DNA from: Gordonibacter sp. Marseille-P4307
GTDB lineage: Bacteria; Actinomycetota; Coriobacteriia; Coriobacteriales; Eggerthellaceae
Reading direction: 5' to 3'
DNA: 64,000 nucleotides
Assembly (NCBI RefSeq): GCF_900604965.1
Contig: NZ_UWPD01000001.1
Coordinates: 1,008,642-1,072,641 of the forward strand
Positions 38,394 to 46,101 of the stretch are shown piece after piece. The translations under genes were made by a program, and so were the position numbers. Numbering within the stretch: position 1 is the first letter of the stretch; each line of letters opens with the position of its first letter. The notes beneath the pieces are model-generated. The model saw nothing but the letters and a program-made list of their open reading frames with translations, did not search any database and was not told where the DNA came from.

Positions 38394-39060
38394 ATGGTAT
38401 TCGGTAATTGTTCGGAAGCTTCTCGGCTTTCGCATCTGCGGAAAGCGGCAAGCGTGAGAGCAAGGGCTTGCAGGGTCGCTGTCCTCGTCGCGGCGGCTGC
38501 CGCCCTCGGCGTGGGAGGGGCTTTTGCCACGGGGATCCTCAACTTGTCGGGGGTCTACTGCTGAGCTGCACGCGGCGGCGGAGGTTCGGCCGGTCGCCGC
38601 TAAAGAGCTGAAACCCAACGGGAACGGCACGTACACGCTCGATCTCACGCTGAGGGGCTCTTCCACCTCTGCGAAAAATTCTAGCAGGTCAGACGTTACT
38701 TTGGTCATCGACACCTCGGGCAGCATGCTGTATCCGACCGATGGGATGGTTCGCTCTGCAAGCTCTATCGGATCGAATATGGCCAACACCAAGGCCTACG
38801 TGAAAGTGGGGGAGTACTACTACCCGGTTGCTACGTACGGTAACTCTCTGTGGGTTGAAGAGTCGCGCAAAACTGCCTCGCTTCCAGCTGGGGCCAACTA
38901 CTACGGATTGGGCAAGGTGTCTTATTCTACGGGCGGAGAAAGCTTCGTCGATTCTTTCAGGATCGTCAGCAAAGGCTACCTGGTTGTCGGTGAAAAAGAC
39001 ACCAACTGGGTTCTTAAGTCCGACAAGATTGCCCAAACGCGCTGGGGAGCAGCGTTCGGG
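38394..39060 (+). pseudogene. Remnant of a von Willebrand factor A-domain surface protein
   Basis: The first frame (38394-38564) encodes a signal-peptide-like start, with RRACRVAVLVAAAAALGVGG-type hydrophobic sequence, and ends at a TGA. A second frame continues from about 38540 with STAELHAAAEV, and at about 38697 shows TLVIDTSGSM, the MIDAS motif of a VWA domain. Removing one G from the run GGGGG at 38549-38553 would join the two. The second frame then loses family-like sequence near 39060 and continues only as antisense of the flavodoxin region. So the gene is both frameshifted and missing most of its C-terminus (no wall anchor). Large VWA adhesins are typical of this family of bacteria. 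The end coordinate is an estimate. Confidence 0.7.
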
Positions 39061-39152
39061 GGCGCTGTCCGGGAGGAGGACCTTTCAATGCGGCTTTACT
39101 CCCGACAAGCGCCGTTTTGGCTTGTCGCCGGTCCGTTTCGCCCGTTTCGAGC

Positions 39153-39189
39153 AAAAGGCCCCGCATCGGTATCGATGCGGGGCCTTTTT
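39153..39189. terminator. Bidirectional intrinsic terminator
   Basis: AAAAGGCCCCGCATCG and CGATGCGGGGCCTTTT form a 16-bp stem with loop GTAT, flanked by TTTTT on the plus strand and TTTT on the minus strand. It serves the flavodoxin transcript arriving from the right and the remnant gene on the left. Confidence 0.9.
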
Positions 39190-39249
39190 GTTGTTCGATC
39201 AAGTTGCCTCTGCGGTGCTCGCTGCGTCTTTCGACGCTTTCCGGAAGCC

Positions 39250-39669
39250 CTAAACGAGCAGGGCTCCGACGCGCATGCACTCGGCGGATGCTTCGTCATC
39301 GGGATAGTCTTTCGCGATCAGAGAGTCGACGACGTTGACGCCGGCAGATTCTGCGCGCTGTTCCCACAGTTCCATCCATTCCCCGTCGTTCCAGTCGTAC
39401 GAGCCGAACAAGACCACCTTGCGGTCGCCAAGCAGGGGCTCGACTTCGTCGTACATGGGAAGGAACTCGGTGTCTTCGAGCTCTTCGTCGCCCATGGCAG
39501 GGCACCCGAAGGCGATGGCGTCGTATCCGTCCAGCTTGTCGGCTCCGAAATCCGATGCCTGTATGATGCTGACCTTAGCCCCCTTGGCCGATGCTCCCTG
39601 CGCGATCAGGTCGGCCATAGCTTCGGTGTTCCCGGTTCCGCTCCAGAAAACCACTGCGACGTTACTCAT
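39250..39669 (-). CDS. Short-chain flavodoxin
   Basis: 139 residues. The FMN phosphate-binding loop WSGTGNTEAMA is at residues 8-18, the second loop FGCPAMGDEELEDTEF at about 55, and the third FGSYDWNDGEWM at about 87, all classical short flavodoxin features. It is a soluble one- or two-electron carrier that replaces ferredoxin. The ATG at 39667-39669 has GAGGAG seven bases upstream; five extra codons further up lack a site. It lies 75 bases after the DUF3793 gene in the same direction, an association seen repeatedly in anaerobes, and ends before a strong terminator. Confidence 0.93.
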   Translation of the reverse strand: MSNVAVVFWSGTGNTEAMADLIAQGASAKGAKVSIIQASDFGADKLDGYDAIAFGCPAMGDEELEDTEFLPMYDEVEPLLGDRKVVLFGSYDWNDGEWMELWEQRAESAGVNVVDSLIAKDYPDDEASAECMRVGALLV

Positions 39670-39744
39670 GTTCGTGCTCCTCACTCATTCGTTGCCGTTC
39701 AGGTAAAACCGTTCGCGTTCGCCAAGGAAGCGCATGCGAGGGCG

Positions 39745-40455
39745 CTATCGTGCGCTCGCATGCGACTCATCGGCTTTAAGGCGTGCTTGCCTTGCATCTA
39801 CGGGGATGTGCAGGCGCGCGAGCTCTTCGATGGGGACTCCTTCGCGGAAGAGCGTGCGCATTTGCTTCGTGCACGACCGGAAGCATCCGAAGCAGGTTTG
39901 CGCGTCGCGCTCGTTCGAATACACCTTCCAGCAGCCGCATGCCAGGCAGTTTCGTCCCTGGTTTTCGATGAACCCGATCACATCCTCAAGCGGATAGCCC
40001 AGAAACAGGCCGATCTCGTGAGGGAATCGACAGGCGTGTGCGCACGAGGTGGACGCGTCGGTCTCGGCGATGCGCCGTCTCATGCGTTCGATGTGGGGCT
40101 TGACAGAGCAGGTGTTCGGATAACCGTAGCTTTGCAGGAAACGCATAGGCTTGGTTTGTCGCAGCGTGCGGACAACCATGTCGGGACGGTACACGTACAC
40201 GAGCGCGCCGAAGGGCCGCGTCGCGAGGATATCGACGAAAACGCCCAACGGAGCAAGTTTGACTTGGGCTTCTCGAAGGGATCGGGAGAAGGATCCGCCA
40301 GGTACGTCTTTTGAGCCCTTGAAGGCGCTCTCGTTGGCGGCAAGGGAGGCTTTTGCGTCGAAGGGTACGTTGAACAGGCCCCCCGATTTGATTCCCCCCA
40401 ACACGGGAGCGCAGTGGTGCACGATCATGCTTTCGAGGGTCTTCGTTCCGTTCAT
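39745..40455 (-). CDS. DUF3793 family protein
   Basis: 236 residues. Family features: an N-terminal HHCAPVLGGIKSGGLF, the central HEIGLFLGYPLEDVIGFIENQG, and a Cys-rich end (CLACGCWKVY, CFGCF, SCTKQ). The clustered cysteines suggest metal or Fe-S binding, but no function is established for DUF3793. AAAGGAGG precedes the ATG. The partner flavodoxin follows, and a near-consensus promoter stands 40 bases upstream, so the two form an operon. Pairing with a flavodoxin suggests a redox or iron-limitation response; this is inference. Confidence 0.85.
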   Translation of the reverse strand: MNGTKTLESMIVHHCAPVLGGIKSGGLFNVPFDAKASLAANESAFKGSKDVPGGSFSRSLREAQVKLAPLGVFVDILATRPFGALVYVYRPDMVVRTLRQTKPMRFLQSYGYPNTCSVKPHIERMRRRIAETDASTSCAHACRFPHEIGLFLGYPLEDVIGFIENQGRNCLACGCWKVYSNERDAQTCFGCFRSCTKQMRTLFREGVPIEELARLHIPVDARQARLKADESHASAR

Positions 40456-40494
40456 CGCAAGCCTCCTTTCGACACTTGAAAGTAAAACAGCGCT

Positions 40495-40523
40495 AACTTA
40501 AAGAAGTTATCTGAGGTTGTCAA
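40495..40523 (-). promoter_or_regulatory. Promoter of the DUF3793-flavodoxin operon
   Basis: On the minus strand TTGACA, a 17-base spacer and TAAGTT, with a perfect -35 and a 3/6 -10. It lies 40 bases before the start codon. Confidence 0.55.
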
Positions 40524-40779
40524 TAGAGGGATGCCGATCCGTCCTTGGATTTCCCGTGAGTGTCGCACCGTGCTGGCCAGCGGAGCTGAAAAGCGGGTTT
40601 CGGTTGAGATGGGAGGTTGGGGGCGCGATCTTTCGGCGTGAAAAAGGAGGTGCGCGAGGTTGACGCTCTTGGCGAAACGGGGATCGTTATGTAACGTTCG
40701 TGCAACTTCGCTTGATCGAATGTGCGGATAATAATATTGTACACAATTGATTTAAGAGACAGCAAAGGAAGGGGCGTTC
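40524..40779. other. Upstream region of trxB
   Basis: 256 bases between the divergent DUF3793 promoter and trxB. The last 50 bases are AT-rich, with GATAATAATATTGTAC (40734-40749) and a TTGATC 17 bases before TATTGT, a possible but imperfect promoter. Nothing else recognisable. Confidence 0.45.
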
Positions 40780-41724
40780 ATGAGCTCTGGAACCGAAGGA
40801 AGAGACATGCTTGATGTGGCTGTTGTCGGCGCCGGTCCCGCCGGTCTGACTGCCGGCCTGTACGCTGCGCGCGCCGGTTTGAACGTATCGGTGTTCGAGC
40901 GCATATCAGCAGGCGGACAACTCGCCCAGACCGAGATCATCGAGAACTATCCCGGGTTTCCCGAAGGTACGGGCGGCTTCGAGCTCGCTTTCGCGATGCA
41001 GCAGCAGGCTGTGAACTTCGGTGCCTCCATGGCTTCCGAAGACATTGTCTCGGTTGACTTCTCCGTCTCTCCCAAAGTGCTGCGAACGGCCAGCGGCAAA
41101 GAGATCGAAGCGCGCACCGTTATCGTTGCGACCGGAGCCCGCCCACGTAATCTGGGAATCGATCGGGAGGATGAGCTGAAGGGCCGCGGGGTGTCGTATT
41201 GCGCGACTTGCGACGGCAACTTCTTCCGGGGCAAGACGGCCGTCATCGTCGGCGGCGGGGACACCGCGGCCGCCGATGCGATCTACCTGTCGCGCATCTG
41301 CGAGAAGGTGTACCTGGTTCACCGTCGCGACAAGCTGCGTGCAACGGCCGTTTACCATAAGCGCCTTGAAGCGCTTCCCAACGTCGAGTTTGTGTGGAAC
41401 TCCGTTCCCGATCAGCTGGTTTCGGGGGATAACGGCACGGTATGCGCCTTGCGTGTGAAGGGCGTCGCAAGCGGTGAAGTGCGCGAGATCGCCACCGATG
41501 CGGTGTTCGTGGCCATCGGCACCGTTCCCAACACCGAGTTTCTGGGCGATGCGCTCGAGCTTGATGAAAGGGGATACATCGTTTCCGACGAAACCGGCCA
41601 TACGTCGGTTGCGGGCGTGTTCGCCGCCGGCGATGTGCGCACGAAGACCCTTCGCCAGGTTTCAACTGCGATTTCCGATGGTGCGCAGGCTGCGGAGAAC
41701 GCTGCGGAATTCGAGGGAATCTGA
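40780..41724 (+). CDS. trxB: Thioredoxin reductase
   Basis: 314 residues, typical length. FAD-binding GAGPAGLTAGLYAARAG lies at about residues 14-30, the redox-active C141-A-T-C144 in SYCATCDGN, and the NADPH-binding VGGGDTAAADAI at about 156-167. The end AGDVRTKTLRQVSTAISDGAQAA is the conserved flavin block. It reduces thioredoxin with NADPH in the cytoplasm. AAGGAAGGGG lies just upstream of the ATG. An alkyl hydroperoxide reductase F or ferredoxin-linked variant is less likely given the standard NADP motif. prfA follows 60 bases downstream. Confidence 0.94.
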   Translation: MSSGTEGRDMLDVAVVGAGPAGLTAGLYAARAGLNVSVFERISAGGQLAQTEIIENYPGFPEGTGGFELAFAMQQQAVNFGASMASEDIVSVDFSVSPKVLRTASGKEIEARTVIVATGARPRNLGIDREDELKGRGVSYCATCDGNFFRGKTAVIVGGGDTAAADAIYLSRICEKVYLVHRRDKLRATAVYHKRLEALPNVEFVWNSVPDQLVSGDNGTVCALRVKGVASGEVREIATDAVFVAIGTVPNTEFLGDALELDERGYIVSDETGHTSVAGVFAAGDVRTKTLRQVSTAISDGAQAAENAAEFEGI

Positions 41725-41784
41725 TAGCATGGTTCCTTGTGCTTAAACGAAAGAGTCTGTTTCGAAGCGACGAAGGAATATCCC

Positions 41785-42867
41785 ATGCAGGAAGCGAATA
41801 TGCGCGAGAAGCTCGAGAAGATTATCAAGGCCTACGAGGAACTTCAGGTCAGGATGGGCGATCCCGAGGTTCTCGGCAACCAAAAAGAATACAACCGCCT
41901 TGCCAAGGAGTACGCGAACCAGGGTCCGCTCGTTGCCCAGGCCCGCGCTTACGTCGAAGCCGAAGACGATCTTGCTGCGGCCAAAGAAATGCTGGCGGAT
42001 CCCGATATGAAGGAGTTCGCCCAGGAAGAGATCGCCGCAATTGAGGCGAAGCTGCCCGGCATCGCCGAAGAGGTGAAGTTCATGCTCATTCCGGCCGATC
42101 CGGCCGACGAGAAGGACACCATCGTCGAGATCCGCGGTGCGGCGGGTGGCGATGAGGCGGCCATCTTCGCCGGAGATCTGTTCAATATGTACGAGCGCTT
42201 CGCCTCCTCCCGCAAATGGAAGATCGAGGTTCTGTCTTCCAGCCCGTCTGAGGCCGGCGGGTTCAAGACCATCGAGTTCAAGATTTCGGGCGACAAGGTG
42301 TATTCGGTCATGAAGTACGAAAGCGGCGTCCATCGCGTGCAGCGCGTTCCCAAGACCGAGAGCCAGGGCCGTATCCAGACCTCCACGGCGACGGTGGCGG
42401 TTCTTCCCGAAGCCGACGAGGTCGAGATCGACATCAATCAGAACGACCTGCGCATCGACGTGTACCGAGCCGGCGGTCCGGGCGGTCAGTGCGTGAACAC
42501 CACCGACTCGGCGGTGCGCATCACGCATATCCCGTCGGGTTTGGTGGTTCAGTCGCAAGATCAGAAGTCCCAGCTGCAGAACAAGATCGCGGCCATGGCC
42601 GTCCTCCGTGCCCGCCTGTACGACAAGATGCTGGCCGAGCAGCAGGCCGCCGAGGGCGCGGCCCGTCGCAGTCAGATCGGATCGGGAGACCGGTCGGAGA
42701 AAATCCGTACGTACAACGCTCCCCAGGATCGCGTGACCGATCACCGTATCGGCTACAACGGCACGTACAACGGCGTGCTGCTGAACGCGGGGGGAGCGGG
42801 CTTGGCCGAGCTTATCACGGCGCTGCAGGCCGCCGACCGCGCGAAGAAGCTCGAAGCGGCCGTGTAG
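41785..42867 (+). CDS. prfA: Peptide chain release factor 1
   Basis: 360 residues. RF1 recognises UAA and UAG and triggers peptide release. The catalytic GGQ is at 233-235 in [14 protein letters not shown], exactly the E. coli numbering; its Gln is methylated by PrmC, encoded next. The anticodon-mimicking PxT region falls where [18 protein letters not shown] is read. The start at 41785 has GAAGGAA upstream and gives a full-length protein; an open extension into the trxB intergenic region is not supported. Confidence 0.97.
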   Translation: MQEANMREKLEKIIKAYEELQVRMGDPEVLGNQKEYNRLAKEYANQGPLVAQARAYVEAEDDLAAAKEMLADPDMKEFAQEEIAAIEAKLPGIAEEVKFMLIPADPADEKDTIVEIRGAAGGDEAAIFAGDLFNMYERFASSRKWKIEVLSSSPSEAGGFKTIEFKISGDKVYSVMKYESGVHRVQRVPKTESQGRIQTSTATVAVLPEADEVEIDINQNDLRIDVYRAGGPGGQCVNTTDSAVRITHIPSGLVVQSQDQKSQLQNKIAAMAVLRARLYDKMLAEQQAAEGAARRSQIGSGDRSEKIRTYNAPQDRVTDHRIGYNGTYNGVLLNAGGAGLAELITALQAADRAKKLEAAV

Positions 42868-42876
42868 GGAAGCCCA

Positions 42877-43920
42877 ATGCCCGATTCTACCGAAACGTGG
42901 ACCGTTCGCCGCATGTTGGAGTGGACCGAGGCGTACCTGGGTCGCAAGGGGGACGATAATCCCCGACTGTCGGCTCAGTGGCTGGTGGGGGCCGTATGCG
43001 GTCTTTCGCGTGTCGGCCTCTACACCGCGTTGGACCGTCCGCTCGATCCGTCCGAGCTCGAGCGGATGCGGGCGTTCGTCCAGCGTCGCGGGGCGGGGGA
43101 GCCGCTGCAATACATCATCGGGGAGTGTGCGTTTCGCCATATCGTCCTCAAAACCCGCAAGGGCGTGCTGATTCCCCGTCCCGAGACCGAGGTGCTGGTA
43201 AGCGAAGCGCTCGCGCTGCTTCCCGCACGCCCGGCCGCGCGTCGGGCCGAAGACGGTCTCGTCGAAGCGCTTGCGGCCGAGGCCGAGCGCATCGAGGGCG
43301 ATCCTGCGGCAAGCGGGGTTTCGGATCGAACAAGGGAGCTTTTGCTGGCCGCGCGGGAAAGAGCGCGGGCCGAAGAACCCGAGGGACTTCTGGTGGCCGA
43401 CCTGTGCACCGGTTCGGGCTGCATCGCCTGCTCGCTGGCCTACGAGCATCCGCTGGTGAGCGCGTTTGCAACCGATATTTCTGCCGAAGCCGTGGATCTT
43501 GCCCGACAGAACGCTTCCGATCTGGGGCTGTCTGATCGCGTCAAGGTGCTTTCGTGCAGCTTGGGCGGAGGTATCCCCGAACGGTATCGCGGTCGCATCG
43601 ATCTGGTCGTTTCCAACCCGCCCTATGTCCCCACCGATGTTTTGGGCGGCATGCCGCGCGAAGTGGCGGACTTCGAGCCTTCGCTGGCCCTCGACGGGGG
43701 AGACGACGGCTTGGACGTGTTCAGACCCCTTGCCTCTTGGGCTTTCGCGTTTCTCCGCCCGGGAGGTGCGCTGGCGGTCGAATTGCACGAGACCTGCCTC
43801 GATGATGCCGCCGCCTACGCCGGCTCCCTTGGGTTCGCCTCCGTGCGCATTGTGCGCGACCTTGCGGATCGCCCGCGCATCCTGTGCGCGGTCAAGCCGG
43901 ATACCCCGATGAGCGCGTGA
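42877..43920 (+). CDS. prmC: Release factor glutamine methyltransferase with a central insertion
   Basis: 347 residues against about 280 for the family. It methylates the GGQ glutamine of RF1 and RF2. The N-terminal helical domain, the IPRPETEVLV block (about 101-110), the SAM-binding ADLCTGSGCIA (about 172-182) and the catalytic NPPY (247-250) are intact. Between IPRPETEVLVSEAL and the SAM motif there is a charged insert of about 55 residues, Ala/Arg/Glu-rich. The ATG lies 9 bases after prfA, and the stop overlaps the next gene by one base. Confidence 0.93.
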   Translation: MPDSTETWTVRRMLEWTEAYLGRKGDDNPRLSAQWLVGAVCGLSRVGLYTALDRPLDPSELERMRAFVQRRGAGEPLQYIIGECAFRHIVLKTRKGVLIPRPETEVLVSEALALLPARPAARRAEDGLVEALAAEAERIEGDPAASGVSDRTRELLLAARERARAEEPEGLLVADLCTGSGCIACSLAYEHPLVSAFATDISAEAVDLARQNASDLGLSDRVKVLSCSLGGGIPERYRGRIDLVVSNPPYVPTDVLGGMPREVADFEPSLALDGGDDGLDVFRPLASWAFAFLRPGGALAVELHETCLDDAAAYAGSLGFASVRIVRDLADRPRILCAVKPDTPMSA

Positions 43921-44723
43921 TGGAGCGGGTGTTCAGGCTTCACGTTCTTGCAAGCGGCAGTTCGGGCAATGCGTCGATAGTCGAGGATACGAACACGGGA
44001 AAAGGCGTTCTCATCGACTGCGGGATCTCCAAGCGGGCGTTTCTGGAGGGCTGCGCGGCAACGGGGTTCGATCCGTCCGGTTTGGAAGCGGTGGTCGTCA
44101 CTCACGAGCATGCCGACCACGTGAAGGGCCTCGGCGTCGTAATGCGCGGGCTTTCCAAGCTGGGGCACCGTCCGCCCCTTTATGCCCCCGCGGCTTGCGT
44201 GAGCGCCTCGAAAGCCCTTTCCGATCTCGGATCCGATTTCGAGATGAGATCGTTTTCGGATGCCGATCAGATATCGGCGGCGGGAATGAGCATCCATCCG
44301 TTTCGCACCGCGCACGACGCAGCGGCATCGTTCGGGTTCCGCTTCGAGTGCGGGGGCGACGCCCTGGGATTCGCAACCGACACGGGCATGGTTTCGCCGC
44401 AGGTGCGCGAGGCTCTCGGCGATGTGCGCATTCTGGGGCTCGAGGCCAACCATGGGCTGAAGATGCTGGATGCGGCCGACTATCCGGCCTATGTGAAGAG
44501 CCGCATCGCATCCGATCGAGGGCATCTCAACAACGACCAGAGCGCTTCTGCGCTGCGGACGCTTCTATGCCCGCGGCTCGAGGCCGTGGCGGCGCTCCAT
44601 GTTTCCGAGAACGCCAACACCTACCGCGCTGCGCGCGAAGCACTGTCGGGCGTTGTTCAGCAAGAGGGTCACCATGCGTCGGTGCAGGTGGGATACCAGC
44701 GACGCCCGATCCTCGTCGGGTGA
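43920..44723 (+). CDS. MBL-fold metallohydrolase (YycJ/WalJ-like)
   Basis: 267 residues. The metal site motif THEHADH is at about residues 60-66, after LASGSSGNASIVED at the N-terminus, the signature of the YycJ/WalJ group, which are double-strand DNA exonuclease-type or wall-related hydrolases. Further metal ligands occur in FATDTGMV (about 155) and HLNNDQS (about 200). The ATG shares one base with the prmC TGA and has no separate Shine-Dalgarno, implying coupling. It converges on the phosphate transporter gene with a 29-base gap. Confidence 0.85.
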   Translation: MERVFRLHVLASGSSGNASIVEDTNTGKGVLIDCGISKRAFLEGCAATGFDPSGLEAVVVTHEHADHVKGLGVVMRGLSKLGHRPPLYAPAACVSASKALSDLGSDFEMRSFSDADQISAAGMSIHPFRTAHDAAASFGFRFECGGDALGFATDTGMVSPQVREALGDVRILGLEANHGLKMLDAADYPAYVKSRIASDRGHLNNDQSASALRTLLCPRLEAVAALHVSENANTYRAAREALSGVVQQEGHHASVQVGYQRRPILVG

Positions 44724-44752
44724 GGAGCGGCGTTTGCAGAAGCGTCGCTGCG

Positions 44753-45799
44753 CTAAAGCATCATGAAGGCCTTGGCCAGAAGAAAGCCGATCAGCCCGCA
44801 GCAGGGGAAGGTGAGGATCCAGGCCAGCACCATGTTCTTGGCGATGCCCCATTTCACCTTGCGGGGGTTGTTCGAAGCGCCGACGCCCATGATGGACGCG
44901 GTGCTCGCGTGGGAGGTGGAGACGGGCATGCCGGTCATGCTGGAAATGAACAGGGTGACGATCGTGCCCGAGGTGGCCGCCGCTCCCTGGTACTTCTCGA
45001 GGTTCACCATGTCCATGGCCACCGACTTGATGATGCGCTTGCCCCCCAGAAACGTGCCCAGCGAGATGGCAAGCGAGCAGATCAGCATGAGCCACAGGGG
45101 AAACCCGGTTCCCTCGAACGATTCCGAGCCGAAAGCCAGTGCGATGCCCAGAAGGCCGATGGACATGAATTTCTGGCCGTCCTGGGCTCCGTGGAGAAAC
45201 GACAGGAGCGCGGCGTTGATGTTCTGGACCATCGTGAAGCGATTGTTGGCCACCTTGCGGTTCATCGATCCGCAGAGCTTCTCGAGGATCCGCACCGCGA
45301 CCCATCCCAGGGCGAATCCGGCGATCAGTGAGAAGGCCATGCCGTAGACAACCTTCACCCATTCGGAGGGCACGACGCCCGCCCACCCGTTCAGCGCGAT
45401 GGCGCCGCCGGTGATCCCGGCGATGAGCGAATGGGACTTAGAAGCGGGAATGCCCAGAAACCAGCAGATAAAACCCCAGATGATGGATCCGATCATCGCT
45501 GCTTCGAGCGCCATCAGCGCTTGGTGCGTATCGCCTTGGAAATTCACCATCGAGAACATGGTGTGGGCGACGGCGGTGGAGATGTAGGTCATGAGGATGA
45601 TGCCCAGCAGGTTGAACACCGCAGCCACGACAAGCGCGCAGGTCGGCGTCATGCAGCGGGTCGATACCGCGGTTGCGATGGCGTTGGGGGCGTCGGTTGC
45701 CCCGGAGATGACGGTCACGCCGATAACCAGGAAGATGATGACGGCGAGGGAGGGGTAGACAGCGACCTGTTCGATGAACGCGCCGAGTGTGAGTTCCAT
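44753..45799 (-). CDS. pit: PiT-family inorganic phosphate transporter
   Basis: 348 residues with about ten hydrophobic segments. The two family repeats are seen as SGATDAPNAIATAVSTR near residues 33-48 and GAQDGQKFMSIGLL at about 204-217, with PASKSHSLIAG and PVSTSHASTASIMG in matching places. It moves phosphate with a cation. AAGGAG lies six bases from the ATG at 45799. There is no pst or phoU neighbour, so it is a stand-alone low-affinity importer. A sulfate permease of the same fold is possible but less typical. Confidence 0.93.
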   Translation of the reverse strand: MELTLGAFIEQVAVYPSLAVIIFLVIGVTVISGATDAPNAIATAVSTRCMTPTCALVVAAVFNLLGIILMTYISTAVAHTMFSMVNFQGDTHQALMALEAAMIGSIIWGFICWFLGIPASKSHSLIAGITGGAIALNGWAGVVPSEWVKVVYGMAFSLIAGFALGWVAVRILEKLCGSMNRKVANNRFTMVQNINAALLSFLHGAQDGQKFMSIGLLGIALAFGSESFEGTGFPLWLMLICSLAISLGTFLGGKRIIKSVAMDMVNLEKYQGAAATSGTIVTLFISSMTGMPVSTSHASTASIMGVGASNNPRKVKWGIAKNMVLAWILTFPCCGLIGFLLAKAFMML

Positions 45800-46101
45800 C
45801 AGACTCCTTATGCATATACCGGGCCACCCGCCCGATTACATTGCCCGGTACATTCTAGCGTATCTGCGCAAAAGCAAGACAAGGGGTTTGAACGAGAGAA
45901 TAAACTCACGCTTGATTCGGTTTTTTATTCAAGAAGGTCTTCGGCGCGTCTCCGGTTGCGCTTCTCATCTATAATACGGAAGGCCCTCCGCTTGCGGGAA
46001 ACCTCAGGCGGACTGCCGTTTCAACGATATCGAATCCCCCGATCAAGATGGAATCGTAACCGCGGGACCAGCTGTCCGCGCGATCGAGGAAGGTGCGCTC
46101 T
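45800..46101. other. Divergent region between pit and pcrA
   Basis: 302 bases. TACCGGGC (45817-45824) and GCCCGGTA (45843-45850) form an 8-bp hairpin just upstream of pit. On the plus strand a TATAAT at 45970-45975 lies about 126 bases before pcrA, with only a weak -35 partner. No gene is apparent. Confidence 0.5.

Noticed and set aside
39060-40314. Continuation of the VWA frame to 596 codons
   Set aside because: Beyond about 39060 it is the reverse of the terminator, flavodoxin and DUF3793 genes and has no family-like sequence.
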